Below are positions 19,818-28,343 of a stretch of 28,343 nucleotides of DNA, piece after piece. The translations under genes and the position numbers were made by a program. This DNA is from Chloromonas sp. AAM2 (lineage: Eukaryota > Chlorophyta > Chlorophyceae > Chlamydomonadales > Chlamydomonadaceae). Under the pieces are notes generated by a model that worked only from the letters and a program-made list of their open reading frames with translations, searched no databases and was not told the origin of the DNA. How positions within the stretch are numbered: the first letter of the stretch is position 1; the number at the start of each line of letters is the position of its first letter. The stretch covers positions 912 to 29,254 of the forward strand of contig QAXH01005088.1 in NCBI GenBank assembly GCA_004335635.1, given 5' to 3'.

Positions 19818-22171
19818 CTATGACGCCAGCATAGGATCCGTGTGGGAAGAAGACTGCGAACTAGAACCGCTGATTGACAGGCCCGCTGCCATAACACCCG
19901 GTACCCCGTCCTTCACGTGCTGCTGTTTCTGGGAACCAGCGTGCTGCAGCGTGGCGGTTCTAAGAAAGTCGATGAAAACGTGCTCAAAGTTGGCAATTTT
20001 ATCCACGCCTGGGAAGTAGTTGATGTCAATAACGTAGTACAGGCACTCGTTGTTGTGCAGCTGGTCCTCGGGACAGATGAGGTCAAAATTGAACAGCTGC
20101 AGTCCCAAGCGTTCCCTCAACACGCCTGCCAGAGCGTGCATGACCCATTGAGGCGGGCAGACGGGAGCAGCTGACATGTTCGACCCTGGCTGTTCCTGAG
20201 GAGCTGCAGCTGGCGGCAGTGGTGGCTGTGGTGGGGGTGGCTGAGGGGGAGTGCTGCCTGTTGGGTAGTAGCCTGACTTGCACGATATGCGCGGGAGCTG
20301 CAGCAGGCCTTTCCGCTGCGCCTCCTTGCCGAGGTACTTATCACCCAGTGAGGGCCGCTTGCTGACCACAGTCCTGTCGCCTAAAACGTAAACCTGCGCA
20401 ACCCAACATCACATCAGACAAGACAAGACATGGCATGATGGCATGAGGGAGCATGTGACACGAAGCACGTCCTGCATTCCCGCCTAGAGGAGGCTGGGCG
20501 GCTGGACACAGCTGTCTGGCATGCTGCAGCACGTCTGGGCAACAGCTAGCTTGCGCATGCAGACGTCATACATGGGGTGAATTCACTTCGCATCAGGGAG
20601 CAGCAGGCGGGCGCATGCATGGCACGCAGCGGTGCGCACCTTGAACAGCACGCCGCCATGCTCCACAAACTGCTGCACCACCAGTGGAGGTTGCAGTTCG
20701 GTGGACACTTTGCGGGACAGAATCCTGTCTAGTGACCCGAGGTCATGCAGCACAGCTAGCCCATGTGAGCCCTCTCTCCCGTCAGTCCACAGCGGCTTGA
20801 CAAGCAGAGGCGGGTGCAGACCTGCTGATGCCAGCATCTGCTCTGCCTCTGCTAGGCCCGTGCCCTCGGCTATTTCCACCTGGTGGGGCGCCTGCACCCG
20901 TGCCCCTCGGTGGCTGGAAGACACACTCTGTAGGCAAATGCATGCATGTGTGGTAAACCTTCGTTGAGAACAGGCTGCATAGCGCACCAACTAGGAAAGC
21001 AGGTGTGCCGAGCAGGTCTGCCAGTGACGTGGATGCCAGTGCACTGTGCGGAGCATGGTCACGATTGGCACACCAAGATAGATTCATAGACCCCCTCAGC
21101 CAGCGTCAAGTAAAAGCTACCTCAAGCGTGCTGCTTGAACGCTCCGTGACCCAAACCCTGAGTATGACAATCCACGGCCAGCTACACACCTTGATCACCA
21201 CACCTTCCCCGTCCAGGGCGTTGAGCATGGTGGAACGGTTCTGAAGCGTGCGGATCCCATCTACCCGATCGATAATCGCCACGCTGGGATGCTGCTTGCA
21301 GTAATCAAGCAAGTTTTTCTGCCAATCTGCGAGCCACACCCGCCCGGTGTTCATTTGTGTGATTAACGTATGCACGTGGCACTCATGCGGCATTGGATAA
21401 TTTCACAAAGGAAACCAAAGGCACACACCTGCTGGCTCAAAGCCATAATACTGATAAACGCCTTGCTGAGCTTCAACTGATTCTGTAACAGGATATGAAA
21501 AGTCCATGTGGATTTCCCTCGGCTGAGATTGGTGCCGGAGAGGCAGGCGTGGCCTACCTTGGTTGGGCCCCAACTTGTGAATAATGGCATCAAATGGCCC
21601 CTGATCCTGCAGGGACCTGCTGTAGTCTATGAGACACAGCTCCACGCCCTGGGACAAAGCGACTGCCTTCATAGACGGTGTCAGGTACCGATTGATCTGC
21701 GAGTGGAACATGACTCGTGTCATGATACCCCTAGATCGTCGTCGTGCACCAAAAGTGCCGCAGAAGATATGCAGACCATAGCCACTACCAATATGTCTAC
21801 TTGCCACCCAGGCATGATGCATGGGGCCATTTGGGGCACTTGATACATGGTTGAGCCTCAAGAGTGATGCATAGGCACAACACAAACCTTCTTGGGTAAC
21901 AAGGCACAGCCTACACGCAGAGGACGTTCAGGCTCATCTGTTGGTGAGGTGGCCTCGGGACCCTGAGGACACATGCGCGCAGTACACCGAGCAGGGTCTT
22001 GCGTGCACTCGAGTGCGGTAACTGAGCAGCAAATGTGGCATAAGCCTAACCCCACACCTGCTTTGGCAGCAGTGCACAGGCCACACGAAGTGCACCTGCT
22101 TCGTAAACTGGCCGTGGTTCTCCAAGCGAATCCAAGTCGGGAATCTCCGGTCGCAAGCACGGGGCTTCCAT
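19818..22171 (-). CDS. ITPK1: Inositol-tetrakisphosphate/1,3,4-trisphosphate 5/6-kinase
   Basis: ATP-grasp inositol phosphate kinase, plant ITPK type. Exons in order of translation: first exon 22171-22058 (1a) and/or 21974-21888 (1b), then 21696-21558, 21326-21190, 20891-20640, 20393-19818 (stop TAG at 19820-19818). With 1b alone the protein is 396 aa. Seen in order: LRVGCALLPKK (N-terminal strand), GPFDAIIHKLGPNQ then DWQKNLLDYC, DGIRTLQNRSTML, LLVKPLWTDGREGSHGLAV (ATP-grasp lysine region), VVQQFVEHGGVLFKV, YVLGDRTVVSKRPSL, GLQLFNFDLI, and YYVIDINYFPGVDKI, whose Asp and Asn are the metal-binding DxN of the family. A Pro/Gln-rich loop (about 30 residues after KSGYY) is inserted before PPQWVMHALAG, making it longer than many plant ITPKs. 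Role known for the family: phosphorylation of inositol polyphosphates on the way to InsP6 and signalling inositol phosphates. Confidence 0.93.
22058..22171 (-). other. ITPK distal first exon (1a), duplicate of exon 1b
   Basis: This minus-strand segment begins with ATG at 22171, encodes 38 residues (MEAPCLRPEIPDLDSLGEPR ... ALRVACALLPKQ) and ends at a GT donor in phase 0. Its last 11 residues match exon 1b (LRVGCALLPKK, 21920-21888) at 9 of 11 positions, although most codons differ at their third base. Exon 1b can be entered either from its own ATG at 21974 or through an in-phase acceptor (TCCTCAG before GGTCCC), in which case both copies would be included. Which form is used cannot be decided from sequence. 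Confidence 0.6.
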
Positions 22172-22390
22172 GCTGCTACAGCGAGTTGGAGAAGTATGAT
22201 CGCCGAGCCTGCCCACCGCCAAATGGGGAAGGCAGTTTTCGTTCCGCAGCCCCAATTCAGTAAAGGTGCTACGCCCGGCTGGGACAATTGCGCGTTCGGC
22301 TTTTGCGGAATACTGATTGACAGAAGGTGGGTGTGGTCTTCGTGGACTGCGTGATGTTCTTTGTGCCGGCCGTGGCGAGGCAGGGTTAGA

Positions 22391-22666
22391 ATGTCCGAAT
22401 CTAAACCGGCAGTTAAGAGCACCTTGGCACAGCGCACGTTCACTGTTACACGGTGTCCCCAGCGTAAGAATGTTGGCAGCTGGACACGCACCAAACCCGC
22501 CCCGCACGTGGTGGTTATCACAAACCCTCGGTTTGTCCATGCTGTGTTGTGGGCCTCAGAGAGCAAGAAGACCGAGCCATTTGGTCATTACCGCTTGGCA
22601 CCTCCAGATCACTCATTCCTGTATAAGGTCAATTCAGTCGGACACACAATCACGTTTTGCATATGA
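22391..22666 (+). CDS. Possible small ORF between POLA2 and ITPK, opposite strand
   Basis: A 91-codon plus-strand frame from ATG at 22391 to TGA at 22664-22666 encodes a basic protein (MSESKPAVKSTLAQRTFTVT at its start, later VVVITNPRFVHAVLWASESK and HYRLAPPDHSFLYKV). Codon choice resembles that of the neighbouring exons. It lies in the 540-bp space between two minus-strand genes, so it would be transcribed away from ITPK and towards the POLA2 3' end. No family was recognised. It may be a real small gene, a first exon (possible GT donor after TATAAG), or chance. Confidence 0.25.
   Translation: MSESKPAVKSTLAQRTFTVTRCPQRKNVGSWTRTKPAPHVVVITNPRFVHAVLWASESKKTEPFGHYRLAPPDHSFLYKVNSVGHTITFCI
22446..22450 (-). 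other. Candidate polyadenylation word TGTAA for POLA2
   Basis: On the minus strand, TGTAA lies 263 nt past the POLA2 stop codon. TGTAA is the usual near-3'-end word in chlorophyte algae, and 3' UTRs of this length are common there. The word is short, so this is suggestive only, and it overlaps the possible small plus-strand ORF. Confidence 0.25.
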
Positions 22667-22712
22667 GACTAGCCATGAAAGAGGCAAGCACGGGTCCGCG
22701 CAGTACTGTCCT

Positions 22713-25700
22713 TCACACCTTCCTGACTTCCACTCGTGACCTGCTGCTCAGGCTGCCAGTACCGGGCTGTGTGCATATCATTGCAAATGTGCCTGCCCCA
22801 GTGCCGCGAACGAGGCGTCCAGGGTTGATGCACAGCACCTGCTCTGCATGTGCACCGCTGCCTGGGTCCCCAGCTGCACGAAGCGACAAGACCTTGGCAA
22901 AGGGGGCCAGGTCTGAGGGTAGGACCATGACGTGTGGGGTAGTGGTGAGCTGCAGGACAGCTGCATGGGAGAGGTCCAGGCAGGCACCCACAGGCGGAGG
23001 GTACACCGGGAAGAAACTGCACGTGCAGGACATGCGTGGCATCGTGGTCAGCAGATGACCAACACATGCACCAGATGTGTGGTTGCACCGATTATGCAAT
23101 TGTAATGGCAATCTGGCCAGTCATACAGTAGTTGTATGGTCAGTTGGCTATGAAACAAGCAGAACCGCACGAGCATCAATGCTAATCTGGGTGCTCGGAC
23201 ACAACAGCACAAGTAACACGCAAAAACCATTGGATGCTTTAGTCTGGTGGCTCATGCGTGACAAGTCGACAAGTGCAGGCTGTCCTGCACGCACCTGCGT
23301 TGCCCCACGACATGTGAAGTCAGTGCGGTCATGCGATCCATGCCCCCTGCGCCCACAGTAAGCTCACAACCGCTCAGGGCCTTGAGCACGTCAGCACTGC
23401 TCGCACCCACAGCCACACCACCAGGCAGACCAAGCACACATGGGCTGGGAAAGGACACCGTAGCATTGGCTGAGGCGCTCGGCTGGGATGGCAGGGCGAA
23501 GGCGGGCGTGGGGTGCACCGGGGCATGGTGTGCGTCGCGCACGGAAGGCAGGAGCACCACGCGTGTGTTGGGGCTGCATGCCTGCCAGGCCGATAGCCGC
23601 TGAACCACCTGTGGATATGCAGGCACACACTGTACTCTTCAGGACAGGGCCCAGCCAATAATGCGTCTCAGAAAGTAACTCACATGCTCCATGTCACACT
23701 ATGCGCTCCTTCCACATCCCAAAGGGTAAGGCAGGTAAGTTTGAAATGTTTAGCCATTTATGGCAGATGGCCACAGTAGATCTCAAATCTCACGATTGGC
23801 TGAAAGGATGGCCACAGACAGCAGGTTTAGCACTGCACGCGTGTTCTGTCCACGCAACACCCATGCACAGAGCAGGTCCATAGGGTCTCCAGCTAGGCAA
23901 GCTGCTCCCACCTCCTCCTGGAACACTGTGTCCAAGCTCCGGTCGAGCATGCCTGACTGCACCGCTGCATGGTCGATGTCAACGAATGGTCCCAGCAGGA
24001 GCAGGACGTCGGGCCGGCGTGCTGCAGACAGCACAGCACACGCTGATGTTGAACACTGCAAGCCAACTGATGCACTCATGGCAGACATACGCATTCAACA
24101 CGTTCATGCACAAGAAGTGGCAAGCTTGGCGCACAGACGGCCCCAGGCTCAGACATGGCTTGCAGTTGCCTGGTGTCCCAGTCAGTTTTGTGTATAAGGC
24201 TTATAGTGCCACTTGGCGCGCAAATGGCCCTGGGCTTATGCAAGCGCTCGCAGTTGCCTGAGTTTGCATCTGGGAAGCCCAACCGCTCGCCCGATGCCAC
24301 CGTCCCGCACCTTGGCAATGCTGCAAGAGATGGTCCAGTGGTGAGAAACACAGCTCGTCAGCCGTTGTGAACGGGCCTGCTGCCAGGATCACACACGTGG
24401 GCCCTGCTGCTGCGTCAGGCGCAGCTGCCTGGGGTGCAGGCAGGCTCGTGCACAACGACTGGGCCATCAGAACATGGCCTGTTGGGTTGACACCCTGCAC
24501 TGCCACCACCTGTGAAACCATACAAAACGAAGCCCTTGGTTAGCAATGATGTGAGCCTGCAGCAAAGGCTCCAGCCTGATAAACGAGATTATTCACACGG
24601 CTGCCTAGTCAGCGGCCATGCACATTGCGTGTGGATGTGCCGCGTCAACATCGCCGCGGACATGAGCAACAGATGAGCACTGGGCCACGTTCTGGCAAGG
24701 CAGGCACGGCATCACAACCAGGAATGTAGCACTTACTGCGCCGGGGAAAAAGCGAGCGTCCAACGCTCGCTGTGCTTGCAAGGCGGACACGTCCAAGCGT
24801 ACGCGCGCGCCGTCGGAGGCCGCACGGGATCCTTCCAGAAACAGGCTGCTGGCCGTCAAGCGAGATGCAGGAGCATCTTCGGCGCTCGTTTCCAAGACTA
24901 TGCGCCCAACGCACCACGTAGGCTCCTGCGACATCAGGGTCGGGACCAAAATCACCTTGTCGCCATTAACATCGCACTCAGCAACTACCGTCTCTTCATA
25001 TGATCTTTCAAGCTAGCAATCTCAAGGATCACTGAAAGAGACCTAGCGCGTTGATGAAGCATTGCAGTCCTGACGGCGAGTCAGTGTGTTTCCAAGGCTC
25101 ACCTGCGTTATCTGTGTCACGGACTGGAGCTTGGCGTCCTTGGCTTCCGGGATGGCTGCAGCCAGGTGGTCCGCCCAGTCCATGAGGCGCTCCTCAATGG
25201 CCTGGACCTGCGCAGGGTGAACAACAAAGGAGCTAAAGAAGCCTGACATGCAGCGCACTTGGCTCATGGCGACAGGCACTCGCTGGGTTAACAGCAAAAG
25301 GGCGGGGCTGAAGAAGCTAGGTGTGGCAACAGCATACCAGCTGTAGAAGCGATAGCACTCGCTGGATGCATACTGCAACTACCCTGCCATGCGCACTTGC
25401 CTTGACTTCCAGGGTCTCTGTCATGAAGAGGTGTTGGCCGACCACCGGAAGCGCCTCGCCTAGCTGCTGCACTGCTGTAGTTGTCCGGTTCACAGCGGCA
25501 GCTGGCTGCACACACACCACGTTAGGCCATGAGTCAAATTGAATGATGGGCAGGTCGAGCCCACGCATGCCACCCACCGCAAAGGCCTGCTATGCGCGTG
25601 TCCCTGGATATGCTACCTGTTGTGTGATCTTGAAATCACGGGACAAGCGTGGCTCAAAGATGAGTTGCCTGAAGCATCCGTGGGCGTGGCAAGCATCAGG

Positions 25701-27318
25701 TGTGGCTCAAGGGTGAGTTTGCTGCGGCATCCAACGCACCACCTCTGTGCCATTCACTGCTCACCATCTGCTCGCCATGCCACATGCGTACTCACCTCCC
25801 ATTCAGGTATATGTTCGTTGAGCACCAGAACCAGGTCACCTTTCTGCAGGCAAAACAAGCACCAGCAATCCCGTATGTACATCACAGCAAGTGCACTTAT
25901 GCATTTGCAGGATCACCGCATACTTCACTTGTTGAGCCGTATCCGTATGCGGTGCTCCTGTGCATTTGACTACCTCACGCTGCTTGTTGGGCAGGCCATA
26001 CTTTATGAACACTGGCGCTTACACTCCGGTGTGCTGGTCCGCATTCAACATTTGCACACTGTCCCAGCTGATCAAACACCTTCCATACCAATGAGTCGAT
26101 GATTGCCAGGCGCGCAATCCTGGAGAGATACTGTGTCTAGCTGCAGTTAACGTGGGTTACATCATGATAAGCCATGTAACAATGAGAATGGCGAGGATGA
26201 TGATGAGCTGCAACCATGCCACCAGGAACTCACAGCTGCACGTGCCTCAAACTTAGCGACTGACGGCCCAGGTGTCTGCTTCAGTTCCGATCCAGGCTCC
26301 ACCTCTGAGCGTGCTGCAATGTGGGTACTGTGTGGTGTGCGGGGCAGCGGGGTGCGTGCGGGCATGCCCTGTGTGGGCGCGCGGGTGCTGCTTGGAGTGC
26401 TGCCCAGCGCCTGCCGCTTGGGGGTTGGCTGATAGAGGGCAGCCTCACGATCTGACACACTGTAGGTATAACAATGGATGAGCGGGGCAATTCAGATCGT
26501 GCAGCATGTTTGGTGACGGCATGAGCATCGTCGGTATGACAGCGGTGGCATGGACGTGGGCAGCAAGCGCTGGAGCAGAAAATTCCATGCTGACGTGCAC
26601 ATCCAGAAACCCGCCATTGACATGTCAAGGGCTGATACACAGCCGATCACCTCCGGGACAATTGATATATGTATGTTGGTCTTGCAGTCAATCATTTGCA
26701 TGTTGAAGTTGAAGCATTTGCATGGGGGCCAGCTTTGATGTCATGCAAATACCTTGTTGCGTTTCTGGTGCCTGGATGCTTGCAACATGGTCTAGCTGCA
26801 TGTGGCAATGTGTAGCTGGAAGTGGGAGGTACCAGTAATGCATATTTTGCTGTAGCCTTTGTCACTCACTTTTCCCAACTGTTCCCAAATGGCTGCTTGT
26901 TACCAACAACTCGTGCAGGTGGTGCCTTGGCTGCAGCGCTGTACTGCTTTGCCAGAAAGTCCCGGAATGCCTTGGAGCTTACATGGGATGCGCATACCTC
27001 CATGCTGCAGTTCTCCCTGCACGCATGGGCACATGTCCATGTACAACATTGGAAGCCTACCACAAACGCATACGTCCACAGTTGCATGGTGCACCATGCC
27101 ACAGGGGCCATTCTGCATGTGGAGGCATTGACAGTAGCCAGGTCCTTGCTTGGCTGCACTCACTTGAGACTGTTCATGATCTCATAATCAGCAGCCACTG
27201 ACGCGGGTGTGATGCCAAACTCGGTGGCAAGACTGAGACACACGTCCAAGGCTTCCGGCTCGGCCACAGTGAACCCTGCATTTTGCAGTCGTGCCTCGAC
27301 CGCTCGTCTGTCCGCCAT
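22713..27318 (-). CDS. POLA2: DNA polymerase alpha subunit B (primase complex B subunit)
   Basis: Regulatory B subunit of DNA polymerase alpha-primase, a nuclear scaffold that binds the catalytic subunit and has an inactive phosphoesterase fold. Exons by phase: 27318-27164, 26977-26904, 26451-26234, 25843-25796, 25652-25617 (tentative), 25505-25401, 25207-25103, 24925-24737, 24509-24311, 24021-23912, 23608-23295, 23016-22713. Total 1,857 nt, about 618 aa, close to the human 598. Seen in order: N-terminal helical domain (ARLQNAGFTV ... EFGITPASVAADYEIMNSL), Pro/Thr-rich linker (TPLPRTPHSTH), FMTETLEV, OB-fold part (TWCVGRIVLE ... SLFLEGSR ... FFPGAVVAVQGVNPTGH), then RPDVLLLLGPFVD, LLPSVRDAHHAPVHPTPAF, QRSFFPVYPP, HVMVLPSDLAPFAK, CINPGRLVRGTGAGTFA and a final VEVRKV. 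The ATG at 27348 is in frame but precedes an AG that looks like an acceptor, so 27318 was chosen. The intron after 25401 appears to be GC-AG. Confidence 0.95.
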
Positions 27319-28343
27319 CCTGAAAAAGTCTAGACGCCGATAAGGCACAACTTCTGTGCACTAGTCCCCAAAGCTTTCGGGACGAGCTGTGCTGGTTTTG
27401 AATTCCGAACTGAGAAATGAGACCGGATGAGAAAAACCACGTTGCGTTGTGCAAGTCACCAAGGTACGGCTTGCTATCGTGCTATGGGCAACAAGACGAG
27501 GCGCGAATTGCACAGATGACCCAACCGCCAACTGCTTGCACAAGTACGGATGGGCGCAGTTTCTGAAAGCTGCGCAGCCTGTGTTCTGACTGTTGTTGTG
27601 ATTGCTGTGGCGCTGTGTCAACCGACTCAGTGTTTAAAAGGTCCCTGTTTTTGGACGCCACTGAGGCTAAAGACGTACCACTTGTGGTAAACAGTGGACA
27701 CCAGGTCTGTCTAAATCATTAGCAGATGCGCATAGCTACTGTTTAGAGGTGGTTCAGACAAGGTCCACTGCCCTACTGCATGTGGTAAGCCAGGGTGCCA
27801 CTCCATGCGCAAGCTGGCTCTGGTAGAGGCAGTTCATGCCCTACATGATTAGCAATCAGTACTGACCGCCACTTACAAGGAGGGAGTGCACACCAGGAAG
27901 CATGTCCAACGCAAATATCAACTATTTGCGCAAATTGCCGAAATTTCTCCGAGGAAAGGCAATCTGGCCGTGTCAGCTAGGGGTGCATGCCTGGTAATAC
28001 ATATTACAGCCCAAAATGCCGCATAATTTCTCAGACTACAGGCCCAGAGCAGCCCTTCAACTGCGGTATGCATTCCTCAAGTGGTCAAAGGGGTCCCGCA
28101 GTATCAGCATGTGACCTCTGGTGTCGACCTGGCCATGCCTGGTACCTCATGTCTGGTAGTTTGATGGGACACCACCAGGAGCTAGGTCTCGCTGGCGAGG
28201 TCTTGTTGCCCCTATCCGCCCTTATGAGGACTGTTCTTAACAAAGGTTTGTGCCGGCTGAAGCATGCCGCGCGTTTGGAATTTGCCGTTTTCTTTGAAAT
28301 CGTCATACCTGGTCCTACTGCTGTGTACCGAATTGCGTGTAGC
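27319..28343. other. Upstream region of POLA2 and window end, no clear gene
   Basis: The first few hundred bases should hold the POLA2 promoter and 5' UTR; I could not identify a specific promoter element. A minus-strand open frame at 28306-28085 (with a TSPARPSSWWCPIKLP stretch) looks like translated repeat DNA rather than a host gene. A 26-bp dispersed repeat copy lies at 27873-27898. Nothing else is supported. Confidence 0.4.
27873..27898 (+). repeat. 26-bp dispersed repeat, copy 2
   Basis: Second copy of the sequence at 18164-18189, same orientation, one mismatch (AGGGAG in place of AGGCAG). The flanks do not align. It lies in the non-coding region upstream of POLA2. Confidence 0.6.

Noticed and set aside
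21934..22566. 210-codon minus-strand frame upstream of ITPK
   Set aside because: It is in a different frame from both ITPK first exons, and its translation has no recognisable motif; ITPK exon 1a in another frame explains the coding signal here.
1..28343. CRISPR array, operons, bacterial promoters or ribosome binding sites
   Set aside because: The window is clearly eukaryotic (spliced genes, POLA2), and no regularly spaced repeats of CRISPR type are present.

Overview
The window looks like nuclear DNA of a chlorophyte green alga, most likely from the Chlorella/Coccomyxa (trebouxiophyte) side. The genes are intron-dense, with mostly short GT-AG introns. Coding GC is moderate to high, and words such as TGCATG and GCATGC are frequent outside genes. 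The three recognisable proteins are eukaryotic and plant-like: a plant-type ubiquitin-hydrolase-related protein, a plant-type inositol 1,3,4-trisphosphate 5/6-kinase, and the B subunit of DNA polymerase alpha-primase. The assignment to this lineage is an inference from composition and family resemblance; no marker gene is present. All gene models were spliced by eye using reading phase and family alignment, so some exon edges may be off.

Layout. Bases 1-960 hold a decayed endonuclease domain of a non-LTR (LINE-type) retrotransposon, broken by two frameshifts. Bases 960-3720 are gene-poor: a CTAG-dense AT-rich block, an ankyrin-repeat relic with a stop and a frameshift, a possible SINE-like or inserted element between two 23-bp direct copies, and a 37-bp sequence that occurs twice. 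Bases 3721-13504 (+) carry one very large gene with about 17 exons, encoding a roughly 2,260-residue C19-type deubiquitinase-related protein with a huge Q/P/M/H-rich disordered insertion. Bases 13505-15690 show no convincing gene. Bases 15690-18050 (+) contain a CpG-richer patch and at least two phase-compatible exons of an unrecognised gene. Bases 18050-19817 carry a 40-bp tandem duplication and no convincing gene. Bases 19818-22171 (-) are the ITPK gene, whose first coding exon is duplicated in tandem. Bases 22713-27318 (-) are POLA2, whose 12-exon model gives about 618 residues, close to the usual family length. The last kilobase holds no clear gene, but it contains a 26-bp sequence also found 9.7 kb away.

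The three genes do not form a functional cluster. They act in protein de-ubiquitylation (possibly), inositol phosphate signalling and replication priming. POLA2 and ITPK lie head-to-tail on the minus strand with about 540 bp between the POLA2 stop and the distal ITPK start. The most unusual features are the deubiquitinase-like protein, which keeps a Cys-His-Asp triad but has lost its zinc ligands and gained the disordered insertion, and the tandem duplicated first exon of ITPK.
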